Assembly: GCA_000149265.1 (NCBI GenBank)
Contig: CH003341.1
Span: 3,687 to 67,686 of the forward strand
Source: Ciona savignyi
Lineage: Eukaryota; Chordata; Ascidiacea; Phlebobranchia; Cionidae
Length of the DNA stretch: 64,000 nt
Direction of reading: 5' to 3'
The notes beneath the pieces were generated by a model, which was given only the letters and a program-made list of their open reading frames with translations, was not told where the DNA came from and searched no databases. The position numbers were made by a program, and so were the translations under genes. This document shows, piece by piece, positions 46,801 through 59,433 of this stretch (positions are counted from its first letter, which is position 1; each line of letters starts with the position of its first letter).

Positions 46801-49585
46801 CAATATACACTAATCTTGTAAAGTAATTGCGACCAATTAGTTGTCTAACTAAACAAAAACCATTTACTTTATAACAGATGTCATATTAAATTGTAATTAT
46901 TTATTTCTTACTGAATTTGTCATCGGCCAGAATATCCGCAGATTCCAGATAAGGACTTGACCCAAGTGAGTTGTGAGCACTGACGCGGAATTTATACGAT
47001 GTTCCTTTGTCCACGTGATCCGATGTCATCTTGAGGTCTTCTCCGGGGAAAACTTTACCAATCTGGGGGTGAATTGGGGTAAGTACCTGGCTAGTATGTG
47101 CCAAATCGGAAATACTAGAAACCAACTTAGCTTTCAAGAAATTAAGTTGACCATTATTGTCAAATAAACAATAACATAAGAGGACTGTCCCTTGATATGC
47201 CAGCAACATGTAGAAATTTCAAGGATGGATGAAGTTTAAATTTAAAGCTTCAACCAACCTAATTTTAGGCAACCCTATCTTTATACCAGTTTACAAAATA
47301 TAAAATACAGACTAAAAAGGAAACAACAAACCACCAATGTGTTATTGTGAATAACAAAAAATCTATAAATGTGTTAGTTTTAGTATTTATCATTTGTGAA
47401 TAAAAAAAATGTTTAAACACAGCAATCACCCTACCCTCGTCCATTCTTCCAATTCATCACCGCACGTCTTTCGTTCCACCACATATTGCGTAATATGCAT
47501 ACCTCCATCGTCACTAGGTGCCGCCCAACCCACTGTGAGCGCTTTCGATGAAGCTTTCAGCGTCTTCATCGGCCCACCGGGCGCGCTTGGCACGTCTGGG
47601 CACATGGTGCAATGTAATAATTTTAAGTTCATAAATAGTAATTCACAAAAAATAAAAGGCTCATCAAGACACTTGGAATATAAATGTAAAAAACTTAAAT
47701 GTAACACAAGCTATGAATAAACTTGTGCTATAATAATTAAAAAAAATAATGTGTAGAACAATGAATATATAACATATCTATATGTGTAAACTGTTAATAA
47801 TATTAAACTTAAAATTCAAACCTTAACATTTCTTATTTATTAAATTTAAAAGTGTAAAATTTCCGTTGTATTACTACTAGTTAATATAATAATAAAGAAG
47901 TAGTGAATAACAAATAAATGTTAAGTAAAAACATTTTTTTACCGGTGACTTTAACTGTGATATCAGCTTCAGCCTCCCCCTCACTATTCTGTATTTTAAT
48001 GTGGTAGGTTCCTGAATCACTTCGTTTCGCTTCAGGTATTGAAAGCTGGGCCACTCCCTTTGCTACAGCAGCTTCAAAACGTGGATCTGTGGTATCATGC
48101 ACACAGTCAAATAATGTTGTTGTTTGAATTAACTAGGGTTGTGGCAATATAGCACAGATGGATAGAATGTGTTTTTATCAAAGTGGGTTTGTCTACAAAA
48201 AATATGATTTGGATTTCAGAGATGTGGTACAGATTAACATGTGGTGGACTTTTTAGGTAATATTAATCCACATTTTAAGTTATATTAATCCAATATTTTG
48301 TGATCAAGATTTTTAAATTGTAGCAAATTCGGTAAATTTATAAAATTACCACCTTTGATTTCTTTTCCTTTCGTAGACCATACTGCATTTGGACGAGGAA
48401 TTCCCGAAACGGGAACTTTAAGCAAAAGGTCTTCACCAGCGTGGCAGGTAACAGGTTCAGCAAAGCTTTGTTTTACAGCATCAGATATAACTGGGGGTTC
48501 TGTAGACATATATCATTTAAAAATCATTTAATCATTTAAAAAGTTCATCACCATGTGTGGTGGCAATGTCTAAAACGAATTGGATAACTTCAGAACAAAA
48601 ATATATCTTAAACACTGATTAATCATTTATGCAAGTAAATATAGAAACTAACACAGAGAAACAAACATAAATTTGGGCGGACATTCCAAGAATTAGATTA
48701 TTAAATCAATGACACTCCAAATAAAGTACTAATTTAGCCAAACTGTCATAACTTCAATAGAAAATGGGATAAACAGTAAAATGAGAATAATGGATGTAGC
48801 CAAACAAGAGTGTCATGTGTAGAGAACCAACCTGGAGAATCCATAGCGGTGATTGGCTTTGCTGTTTGAGCCCATCTTCCCTTTCCCGTGGAGTTCTTTG
48901 CACAAACTCTGAACTCGTAATCGTTTTCTGGTGTCAAGTTGTCCAGTTGGGCAGTGGTGCCTTTCACATGGGAACTACTCACCTGGGGTATTGTGGGTGT
49001 GAGAGGAGTCAACAATATTTGTGCAAAACGTAATACAACTATAAAATAGACAAAAATAACATATAAATCATGCTCTCTGACCAATGTTTAGGTAACTACT
49101 TCGCAAAAATCAGTCAAAAATTTGTTTACCGAATTATATATTACACCATAATTATTTATTAAATTGATGTTTAGTGCCCAAGAAGCAAGAATTGTACACT
49201 AGTGCCACACCAGAACAGGTATATTGATTCACAACACCGTCCTATAAATCAGAAAATAAAGATAGTAGCATTTTCTAAGGCTTTTATATCATAAAAGATT
49301 AATATAATTGAATATTACTCCGTAGTACATCGACCAGCAGCAGTTAAAAATTCTTTGACAATTTTTGACTAACCTTTTCAGTTGTATTCCAATAAATATC
49401 CCCAAATCCCCAAAACGAATTGATCATTCTTACTTTACTTTTAGTGAGAAAATTATAATAAAACTGAATTGGTTAATCTTTTTTTTCTATTTTTTATGTG
49501 ATAACCCAAAAATACATTTTGTTCAGAGAACAACAGTAAATAATTTGATTTACTAACTCAGGAACACATTAGTGTATGCTTGCAG

Positions 49586-49620
<35 letters not shown>

Positions 49621-52600
49621 CTAAGCCTATTACCCACCGGAGACCAATCACCACCAACTTCTCTCATCTCAAGTGAAAAGCCGGTAATCGAGCTTCCCCC
49701 GTCATTGCTTGGCACTCCCCACTTTATCCCAATGCTTGATGAGGTAACAGTTGTGGGGGTTGGAACACCAGGTGCATCTGGGGGACCTGTGGGTGACAAT
49801 TGTAAGTACTTTGGTGGATGTTTTGCTTTTATTGGTAGAACATGGTTTAAAAAAGAAGCAGATGATTTTAAATCTGTGAATTAATGTATAAGATAGAGTA
49901 AAACGAATGACTTGATGGATATGTTAATATTTGGGCCATGGGTGGAAAATGAAATAAAGTTCAATATATCAAGGAAATTACTGAGAATACTAGTCACACA
50001 ACAAGCTCTCAGTCGGGTCCAAGCAATGTCAGTTAAGTGTCTCGTCCAAGTACAAAACCGACTAGTTAGCAGCAATTAATTTCCTCAACAATTCGGCTGA
50101 CAAAAAAACACACTAGAGTCAACCGGTAAGATTTTGCTGGATGATGTATTTTTGTTAACCAAATTTTAGTTTTTCACATAGAAAATTGAAAACTGTCATG
50201 AGAAAACAGTTTAGAATAATATTGCATGATATTTAAATAACCATCAGAAATCATACCAAGTTACATCAATGTCTGTAAATTATTCAGTCAAGATTTACAG
50301 AAGTAAATAAAATTTTAGTTCCAGTTCCAGATATAGAAAACCCACCACTAGCTAGCACCAGAGCTGACAGTAACGGCTTGCCCTCTCCCTCGGAACTGTA
50401 AGCTTTAACTCTAAAAGAATACTTCAAGCCCTTGGTCAGCCCATCACTTGTAAATGACAGAGTGTTTGGTTCAACCTGGTGAAAAATGTTAACTTATAGA
50501 TAATTTGTTTCAGATAACTACTTGGTCTGGCTTCAGCGCCAGTTTGGTCTATATTTATTAAAGTGATAATCTAGTTTATTCGTACTGATATGGTTTGTCA
50601 TTTTTAATTTTTTTTGTCTTCTTTATGATTGTAATAGATGTACAACAAAAAATAAATAAAAAAAAACACAACCAAAATGAGTTTTTTGTTTAAAATATTT
50701 TCTTTCTGGATGATTCTGTTACGTAACTGTGACAACGAACACTTAACTAGAACGTTTGCAAGCTGCACATACTTTATTAATTCTGTAACAGGGACTGTTT
50801 TTAATGATAAAACCTATACAAAAATTTCTCATTTTTAGTGTGGTTTGCAACTGACTGGCTCTATGGTATCTAGTCATTGAAACAGAAGATTTAAAAAAAC
50901 TTTTTAAACTGAAGAAAAACTTTACTGGAACCTTTCCAATTTCCATCCATGTAGGAGACTTGGTGTCCTTGCGCTCAACGATGTACCCCTGGAGTGGTTT
51001 CCCTCCATCGGATTTCGGTGGCTTCCATGAAAATGTCATCTCAGTGCTCATTACTTCATCCATGGATATCGGACCCACTGGAGCACTTGGTGCATCTGGG
51101 CACATGTTTGTGAGGTTAATGTTGATTCAATGACTTGAATTTATGACATGTACGAATTGAAATTGGTACTTTAGAAATAATTAGTTACTTGGATAAATAG
51201 TGCTCTCAATCCAGTTAAACAGTGCAAAATAAATCATCAACAAAGCCTTTAATGTTTTGACAATGCATTTATTGATTTTGAAAAAAATATGTGAAGTTTG
51301 TAAACTTTTGAATGGAGGCCTATATTGATTATTAATGTATAAAAAACACCAATTTACCGAGAATAACCAGATTAAAGTTCACTTTAGCGTTTCCCTCCTT
51401 GTTCTTCAACAGCAAGCTGTAATTTCCACTGTCCTCTGCAGTTAGTCCCGAGATTGAGAATGCAGTATCCACATCACTTGTTTCCGAACTCACCCTTCCC
51501 TTTGCTGCCAACTTCTTTCCATCTTTCGACCATTGAGCAATTGGCAGAGGGAATCCAGTGTATGGAAGCTGGATATAATTGCATGTAAGAACAATTTTAG
51601 TATATTTGCCTATATTAAACATAGGAGAATCATGTTTTTTTCCATGGGTGAGGTCTTGGCAATAGTTGGGTAATAAGAGTATGATTAAATCATGTCTGTG
51701 GTCAAGTCTCAGAGCTACTGTAGTTTTGGTACAAGGTAATTTTTTAGGGAGAAACATTTGAAACCACTGTATCAAGAAAACAATCTAGTGAATTTCCCAA
51801 GGTTTAAGAAAGATTATTGTCAGGGTGGAGATCATAAAAAGCACCTGTGTGGTAATTTTCATCATCTTTATAATATAATGCAATGGTTGGAATAGTACTG
51901 TATGGTGATCGGGTCAGGATAGTTTTAAATCACTGGTAGTACCATCAGTAATTGACTTACTTTGACCCTTAACTCTTTGCCAGCTTTCAGCTTTTGATCG
52001 CCGGATAACTTCTCAACGACATTGGGGTCCAACACAGGTGGATTCGATGGCTTCTGAACAGTGACGCCCCGCGATTCCAAGCCCTCGCTCTCACCCGCTG
52101 GGTTAGCAGCTTTGATGCGAAACGTGTAGCGCTTTCCAGCTTCTAAACCACTAATCGGAACACTCTTCTCTCCAGGTTGAAACGTAGTGCACTGCATACA
52201 TAAATGAAGATTAAAATTCTCCATGTGCATTTTCATACAAAACAAAATTACGTATTTCTGTCCCTGACTAAAATACATTGACATGTCACTATTTCGTGGT
52301 TTAATAGGGACAAAAATTGATTTTTAAAAGAACCTGTTCCAGATTCTACTCAAAAACGTTGTTGAAACATGATACAAAAAAAGAAATTAAATAATTAAAA
52401 CTGCAAAACAACAGACAAAATAGGTAATAAAAATCAGCATATTCCCACATTGACGATTATAGTATTACTCAAAATGTTTGTACAAATTAGATTCATAGTA
52501 TTTGTAAAGTCTGTGTAGTTTTTCTGATAAGAATTGTAAAAACCAAGGTATAATCAATAAGTATTTCAGCATTGGTTACATTACAAAAATGTTGATTACC

Positions 52601-55600
52601 GGAGACCAACCACTGCCATCATTTTTTTCAATAACATAATGGAGGTTTCCAGTGTTGTTTGCAGTTGTCACAAATGACAACATGAAGTGGTTGGAAGACA
52701 TGTTATCGAACTTAATGTTTCCCGCTGGTTTGGGCGGAATCTCTATAGTTTCTAGTGGAGAAAAAATTGACATTTAGATCATTCCTTTTAAAAACAATAT
52801 TCTGTACGGTCATGTGGCCGATTTATCGCAACCGTTACATATACTGACTTACATAAAAAAAAACGTATTAGCAACGAACCCACTAAGGGTTCGAAACTAA
52901 GCCAGTAAAAAATACAATATTCTGAGGAATATAAAAATATATTTTTAGTGACTTGAAAATGATTATGTTTTCAAGTTTTCAAATTATTATATTAAGCTTT
53001 TAAGAACAGCAGTATGACAGCTGATGGTGTCACACTCTGACCAACCTCCACAAGCGTATAGTATTATAAGAAAGTTAATGTTTGAGATAAAAGCAACAGC
53101 ATTGTGGCATGCAGATTTTATATTAATTACAATTTTTATAATTAGAAAAAAATCGATGCTTTTCTTAACTTTAAGGTTTAAGATTATTGAAGTCATGCTA
53201 AGAGTAAAACTTGGTATGATTTTTTATTGTTAATTTAATATAAAAAAACTTTTTTTATCATTTTTGAAATATATTAGTGGTGATGCTTCGCAATATCTAC
53301 CCATGTCTACCTTCATAGATTATACAATTTAATGACGACAGCTGTTTAAAATGCATTAACTGACGCAACCAAATGTTTTAAGATTCTCCCACTGGAATTA
53401 AATCATTTAGTTAATTACGTGCATACCATGGTTGCCATACAAATGTATATTGAAATAGAAGTACTCATTGTGGTAATATAGTTAAATAAAAATTCAGCTA
53501 TTTATCACAATAATGATACATAGTAAATATAAACAAGGTATATATATATTAACCATAAAAGGAAACAAATTTGAAATATAAATTTAATATTAAATGTCAT
53601 CTACTATAAAACCAGAGCGAAATCATCTAGATCTGTTGAACGATTACCTACATTTTGGACAGAAGATAAAAATTGATTAAATACGTATTATCTTAAAAGT
53701 CTCAATCTTTAATAAATATAAATAATATGTTCTCTAAAGATAGGACTCGTGAGATTCTGTTAAAATATTACAGAAATAGTTAAAGACATATAAAACCTTA
53801 GTGGGATCATCAGACAGAGAAAAAGCTAACTGGTAAGTTATAATAGTGATGGTATTTAAGATCTTCAGACGTCACCTACTCCTAACTGTGAGTATTTAAT
53901 ATTACAACAAAACTTCTTCAAAAATATGATGACATGTTTAATAGTATATAAAAGTTAGATAAAAATGTACCTTAAAATATAAGGTAAAGATATTCGTTTC
54001 ACCTTGTGTTTCCAAAGTCATGGTTGAGGATTTTTGCACAGTCTTACCAGGCACTACAACTGTTTCAAAATTAACCTGGGAAGTATCGGACAGTGACACA
54101 TCAACTGGAACTTCCATGTTGCCAAACTGGTTTTCCAAAGTTACCTGGGCAAATATACAAATGTTAAATAGTATACGAAAAAAGTTTAAAAACTAGTTCT
54201 CATTTTAAGTATGGTGTGCAACTGATTGGCTTGGTGGTACCATGTCATTCAAGATTTCATAAACTATAAACCCCTTTTACCAATTACTAATCAGAAGTAA
54301 TATTTCCATATATGATGATAGATCACAGACTTAAGTTGTAAATAATTTTTCCCTTTTGATATATGAGACTTAAGCAAGTAATCAAAAGGACCCAGTGGTA
54401 CACTTGGACATAATTTTCATTTATTTTATAACAAATGAACCTAACAAAAATGTAATTATGGAACTGAACTAGTTATTTGTTAAATTAGGACAGTGCAGTG
54501 TACAAAATACCCAAATCCTTATTTTTTTAGTCAATTGATTTAAAAGCATTCGTATTACTTGCAAGTAAGTTCTAGGTTATCATAAATTGCTATCATAAAC
54601 AGATGACATTTAAGGGCACAGTTTTGACTCCTATGATAAATATAGTATGCATGAACTGGTTTTAATTCAACACCTCTCGACTGAAGACAGACACTCTAAT
54701 TGACTGAGCTATGTAGAAACATCATAGTCTAGTAGACATGTATAAACACATGCTCATTGAAAAAAACGATTAACTATCTGGTATAAGTTAAGGCTACATA
54801 AATATGTATTTGAAGTAAGCAAAACATTAAACCAAAGTGTTGCATAATTTTTTGGTTGTTAGAATTTACCGCATATGTTCCACAGTCATTGGATTGCAAA
54901 TTGTCCACTGTGAGAGCTGATTCAGTGGATGTTGTAACCACCTTGTATCGACCTCCGGAGGAAATGGATTTCCCATTGAATTTCCAAGATGCTCGGATCG
55001 GTGATGCACCGGAAAATGGAACTCGTAAGACCATCGGAGACCCTGTAGCAACATGTTATTTCTTGTAATCAAATCAGTATTAAAGAAAAATGCATGCGAT
55101 ATTACTGTTAACCAAAAACATTTAGCAAAATATGCAGATTTCGACCCTGTAAACAAATTTTTGTATTTTTATTTAAAAGTTAAACACAATAAAAATTTGA
55201 TAACACTGCATGAGAATAGCTGCACTGTAGGATAATACAAAAAAAGGTTGAACAAGATCATATTAATGATTCAGCATATTTTAAAACTTCAACATAGACC
55301 TAATATCTAAAAATTGCCTTTATATTATGCAGTTTCATCCTAAATGATAGACATAATTACTCTGTACTCTATGAAAAAAAGGGTAGAAGCTATGCATTTT
55401 ATATAAAAGTAGAAATTATTACCTGATTTTAGGTTTTCTAAAGATTTGGCACATCTCTTGAACTCTTCTGGGTCAATTGAAGGAGGTTCTAAAGAGTTGT
55501 AGCTTGTATGTTGATATTGTCTTAGTATTTTATTTAGTTTTACCAGAATGACTATAAAAAAGAAAATGATATAGGATAGGATATTCATGTATGTTTATTC

Positions 55601-57925
55601 CCGGTGAATGGGAAAACCAAGGGGGTTAACACACAGGCAATCGTCAGATCACCTCGCGCCTACCGTCGAGTTACTGAGCTATTGCAGTGTGTTGTGTATG
55701 ATCGACATGTTCCTTTAATTTAGTAGCACCCAATAATCCGCTGGGTTCAGGCAATTTGCGTAAAGTGCCTTGCCTAAGGACACAACTAACCAGCTAGCGA
55801 CCAGTTTAGCACCTGCAACCTTTCGATTAAAAGGCAACGCACTTAACCGCCAGACTAACCGGGTATATAAGGATAAGATAGGATATTATTATTTATTTCT
55901 GTGAATGGAAAAATGCAGGGAGTGTTAACACATGGACAATTGTCAGATCCCCGCATGCCCGCTGCCGGGTTACCGGAGCTGTTACAATGTGTTGTGTATG
56001 ATTCAGATTCTCCTTTAATTTGGTAGCACCCATCATGCCCTGGCAAGGTCCGTTAAGGGCCTTAATCATATGCTTAGTAAACATACCTTTTAATCCTGAT
56101 GTGGACTATATAAATAAGGATATATTTATGTGAAAATTTATCTTGTCCGATTTTCTCAAGAAAATAAGAAGGCCTGTTTTAACAGACAGTCCGGCTGGCT
56201 GGTCTAGCGGTTAAGTGTGTCGCCTTTTAATCGAAAGGTTGCAGGTACGAAACTGGTCGCTAGCTAGTTGGTTGTGTCCTGGGGCAAGGCACTTTACCGA
56301 CATTGCTAGAACCCAGCGGATTAATGGGTTCCACCAAATTGAAGGAACTGTGTCTATCATATACAACACACTGCAATAGCTCCGGTAACCCGAGGATGGG
56401 CGCGAGGTGATCTGACGATTGCCCGTGTGATAACCCCCTTGGTTTTCCCATTCAGGGGGATAAACATGAATATACTATCCTATCCTACAATCATCAGATC
56501 ACCTCGCATCCATCACCCGGTTGCCAGACATATTATAATGTGCTGTATATGGATAAGACTTACAGTTGCACTTGGTTTCTATCCGACTAAATTCGGGCTG
56601 CCAAATATTCAGTGATAACATATATAAAATACCAAAAAGATTTTACAATACTAGCAGCCCAGCCCACAACTTAAAACAATTAAAATAATTATAAGTAGAC
56701 ACAAGACATTTAGACATTTTTAAAGAAGACCGAAATCGGCCGCATCGCAAGCTTGGTGTTTTTGGTGCGACGAACGCGTAATTGCCGTTTAAACAACAAT
56801 GCCGACTTTTCGAATGCGATACTCATGGCCATCTAATACTAACATTGAAAACTTGAACAAGCTACAATTCAGTAGGGCTCAACAAAACGTACCGCCTACC
56901 TGTTACGGTGAGTTGAAATGGCACTTCAAGGTTTCCTTTGCTGGACTTAAACACAATGGTTCCTTCGTCCGATTTGGTGGTGTTTAAGATATTAAGTTCC
57001 TGCTCGCCGCCTGACTGACTGATTTGATATTTCGAACCGTCGTCGTACAGTTGCTGGTTATTCTACAAAGGAAAACAATTACACGTGCTTCAATGTTATG
57101 AAGAATGACGTTTAGAGGCATTGTGACGTAACACGGCTTAAACCTGAGAATAGAAAGGGGCTCTTTTGCCGATTTATCCTTCGTTTACCGAGTTCCGTAG
57201 GCTAATCTAATAAAACGTGTTCTCACACCCAACCTTTAGGTCTATATTGAATATAACTTCGACGTTTAATATTAATGTTGTTGGCAAAGAGAGTGACCAC
57301 TGGTTTAGTCGGGTTGTGTCTTTGGACAAGTAAATTAGCATGACATGTCTAAACGCATTGCAACAAGCTCCCATATGGCAACAGCGAGCACGAGATAATC
57401 TGAAAATTTACGGTGTAATAACGCAACTTGTTTCCCCTTTAAGTCTTCGCGTTTTTCCATTCAATAGATATAAAAATGTATCACTGAACTGTCATGTGGC
57501 CAAATAGTAACGCGACTAATTTACAGATTTGATTTATATACATAAACGATCTTGGTGACCATCTCATTAGGATTCAAAAGCAAATTCGGTAAAAATTACA
57601 TGAATATGTCGCCATTATAAATATAAAAAAACTATGACGCATGAAAATTTTGCACTCTTTATTGTTGCAATGTGATTCATCTGATACGTTGTCAAAATAC
57701 GGACCTATAAACTAGAAACCCGCTACAACAAATCACAGTTCTTAGCGTAGTGTAAGCTCGATAAATATGCTCTACGATGTCTAGCATATATACACAACGT
57801 CTTATTCCTTATCTACAATGTTAAAAATCAGTGTATACCTGGTACCATTTTCCGCTATAGGACGAATCGGGAAGCCCGCATACAAATGTCGCCTTCCCAC
57901 CCTTCGAAACAACGATTTCAGACAT
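40886..57925 (-). CDS. Muscle-type Ig/Fn3 protein (MyBP-C/IGFN1/titin-like), 26 exons
   Basis: Exons (5' to 3'): 57925-57839, 57062-56900, 55488-55423, 55042-54870, 54144-54003, 52751-52600, 52191-51961, 51568-51358, 51095-50932, 50475-50346, 49786-49638, 48982-48832, 48499-48350, 48086-47943, 47595-47435, 47062-46912, 46569-46468, 45941-45741, 45298-45111, 45012-44898, 44474-44386, 44253-44061, 43298-43177, 42303-42126, 41663-41502, 41064-40886. They join to 1317 residues: Ig(1-83), Ig(84-190), Fn3(211-305), Ig(306-408), Fn3, Fn3(to 606), Ig(607-704), Fn3, Fn3, Fn3(to 1010), Ig(1011-1104), Fn3(1105-1204), Ig(1205-1317). Fn3 units show DAPSAPVGP, SDGGKPLQGYIVERK and YSFRVKAYSSEG; Ig units show DSGTYTLVADNQSG and DAGMYKCEANNQIG. 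No kinase, coiled coil or membrane segment is present. The C-terminal Ig-Fn-Ig resembles C8-C10 of myosin-binding protein C. A sarcomeric thick-filament role is inferred. Intron 19 has a GC donor. Confidence 0.9.
42044..42098. repeat. 23-bp tandem repeat, 2.4 units
   Basis: CGAAAAATCGGAATATAATA plus GAA repeated twice and partly a third time, in an intron of the Ig/Fn3 gene. Confidence 0.85.
42656..42853. repeat. Dispersed repeat family 3, copy B
   Basis: ATGTCAACCACGTG, CACTATTTTCAAAAACC, TTTCTGCATGCAGAAACGAT, CTTATTACCC and TAATCCAAACTTATATCC correspond block by block to 39542-39788. It lies in an intron of the Ig/Fn3 gene. Confidence 0.75.
45109..45110 (-). other. GC splice donor of Ig/Fn3 intron 19
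   Basis: The exon ends AAGTACAAG at 45111 and the intron starts GCAAGTG on the minus strand. The acceptor CCACACAG|GTAATG at 45012 continues the Fn3 fold in frame. It is the second GC-AG intron in the window, with the same AAG|GCAAG context as the one in XDH. Confidence 0.85.
49586..49616. repeat. (TA)n microsatellite
   Basis: About 14 TA dinucleotides in an intron of the Ig/Fn3 gene, 20 bp from the exon ending at 49638. Confidence 0.95.
49985..50102 (-). mobile_element. Decayed SINE family 1 fragment
   Basis: GTCCAAGCAATGTCAGTTAA, GTACAAAACCGACTAGTTAG and CAACAATTCGGCTGAC match the core-to-head part of antisense family 1 at low identity. Confidence 0.45.
52794..52924 (+). mobile_element. 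SINE family 2 copy with 11-bp target-site duplication
   Basis: ACAATATTCTG occurs at 52794-52804 and 52914-52924 around a body with GGTCATGTGGCCGATTTATC near the head and AAGGGTTCGAAACTAAGCC near the end, matching the copy at 3572-3700. It is in an intron of the Ig/Fn3 gene. Confidence 0.8.
55572..55863 (-). mobile_element. SINE family 1, near-complete copy
   Basis: ATAGGATAGGATATTCATG tail, GTTAACACACAGGCAATCGT, CAGCTAGCGACCAGTTTAGC, ending near the ACTAACCGGGT head. It directly precedes a second, truncated antisense copy. Confidence 0.9.
55864..56058 (-). mobile_element. SINE family 1, second adjacent truncated copy
   Basis: AAGATAGGATATTATTATTT, GTTAACACATGGACAATTGT and GTTACCGGAGCTGTTACAAT give the 3' two thirds. 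The tRNA-like head is missing. Confidence 0.8.
56189..56487 (+). mobile_element. SINE family 1, near-complete copy
   Basis: Head GTCCGGCTGGCTGGTCTAGC, AACTGGTCGCTAGCTAGTTG, core CCAGCGGATTAATGGGTTCC, end GATAAACATGAATATACTAT plus CCTATCCTA. It stands in inverted orientation to the two preceding copies. Confidence 0.92.
56488..56560 (-). mobile_element. SINE family 1, small fragment
   Basis: ATCAGATCACCTCGCATCCA and GTTGCCAGACATATTATAAT match the 3'-middle part on the minus strand. Confidence 0.5.
57285..57480 (+). mobile_element. Decayed SINE family 1 fragment
   Basis: GACCACTGGTTTAGTCGGGT, TGTGTCTTTGGACAAGTAAA, GCAACAAGCTCCCATATGGC and GTAATAACGCAACTTG follow the family 1 order with strong decay. 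Confidence 0.45.
57486..57605 (+). mobile_element. SINE family 2 copy, older
   Basis: CTGTCATGTGGCCAAATAGT and AACGCGACTAATTTACAGAT match the head of the copies at 3572 and 52794. AGGATTCAAAAGCAAATTCG followed by GTAAAAATTACA matches the end. No clear target-site duplication remains. Confidence 0.65.
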
Positions 57926-59433
57926 GTCCACCGAGAACTACCTAGTAGGCTACGATCCTAGTTGCAAGCTAAACAAATATTTTTATTTAATAACTAATCG
58001 AATAAAATCTAACATTTCTTTTAAACTATCTTATAATTCCCCATTGGCCTATATAAAATATCTGTAAAATCTACAGAACCACACGGTTATTTAGATAGCT
58101 AAACCTAACTGTTGAAATAACTCATTTTTTTCAACGAGTTCTTTTTTTGCCGATAATAATCAAATCGGCTATAGCTGTTAATCCAAAGTATTGTAAAGTG
58201 GTAAGAAGCCGGGATTGACGGCCGAGCGAAGGGTTGATGCAGCGCACACGCATGTCAATTTACCCGGCTTGGATGACTATAAAAGGACGGACGATTCGAA
58301 TCCCAGTGGACTTCTATTTCAGAATGTGATGCTCGCAACAGTATTTAGTAACACAGCAGGCATCGACCATGGTCAACACGCCACAATAAATATACCATCA
58401 AGGTAATTAGCTTCCGACGTATAACATTTAATTAGAAATAAACACGCAGTTAATTTTGTGAGCTATATAGGCTACTCTCGTGACGAGTGAAATATATCAA
58501 ATTTATACAAATGATTTAAGTGTATAAACGGCCATTTGACCCTGAATGGTTTCGAAATCGTGACTATTGAATCCTACACCAGATCCTGCATAAACTCTAC
58601 GTAAGAGTAGGATAAATTAAACATTACTTACCGAATAAGTTGATGCGTTAGTGCGCTCTATTTTATCCAAAAGGGTACGGGATTAAAACTGGTCGCTAGG
58701 TAGTTGGGTCTATCGTTAGCCAAGGCGCTTAGCAGACATTGGCCCAACCTATTGAATTTATTGGTTAAACAGAAGAAGCGTCATATTTATACACAACGCT
58801 CTTTGCAATAGCTCCGGTAACCCGACGATGGGCGCAAAGTAACCTGAACATCATTTTAAACTGGACCTTAGTATTTTAATACCATTTGTGGCTCGATATA
58901 TATCTTAACGAGCTTTGATTTTCATTTCCATAATCAAATAACTGTTAGAAATGTTATACGCAATGTGAAACAAACAGGTTCATCGGAGCTATTGCATTGT
59001 ATTACATGCTGTGTTTTTCTTCAACCTGATCTGATTTCAATTCAAAACATTTTCGGCTAAAAACTGACACTCGGAACGATTAAGTTAGTTTATTAGTTCA
59101 TATAGTTTTTGCATATTTAACACATTAATTATATAAAAACATTGAAATGCAGTTAAAAGGATTTAGAAAAAAACGAAAGAAATATGATATGCCTATACAC
59201 CCAGCGGTCGTAAAATTCTATTATTTTGCTGCGCATGACTTAGATTAAAAAATTAAATAGTAGCCTAACCCACAAAAAATTAAAAGGTAAAACCTTTGAT
59301 AAACAAATGATATACACTCACGTAATTAATTTTATTACATTTTAAAATTGCACAGTCTTGCATATTATTTAAAAAAATTAACATAAAGAGCAACACTTGA
59401 GGTATGCCTGATTTGCATTATAATATAGCAGAG
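57926..59433. other. Intergenic region between the Ig/Fn3 and esterase genes
   Basis: It contains the promoter of the Ig/Fn3 gene, a decayed SINE (58672-58848) and the 3' UTR of the esterase. A minus-strand AATAAA lies at about 59328-59333, some 100 nt after the esterase stop. No gene is supported here. Confidence 0.5.
58672..58848 (+). mobile_element. SINE family 1, internal fragment
   Basis: AAACTGGTCGCTAGGTAGTT, CAACCTATTGAATTTATTGG and CAATAGCTCCGGTAACCCGA match the core. The head and the tail are absent. Confidence 0.7.

Noticed and set aside
58228-58310. tRNA-like B box GATTCGAATCC
   Set aside because: No acceptor stem, A box or cloverleaf could be formed around it.
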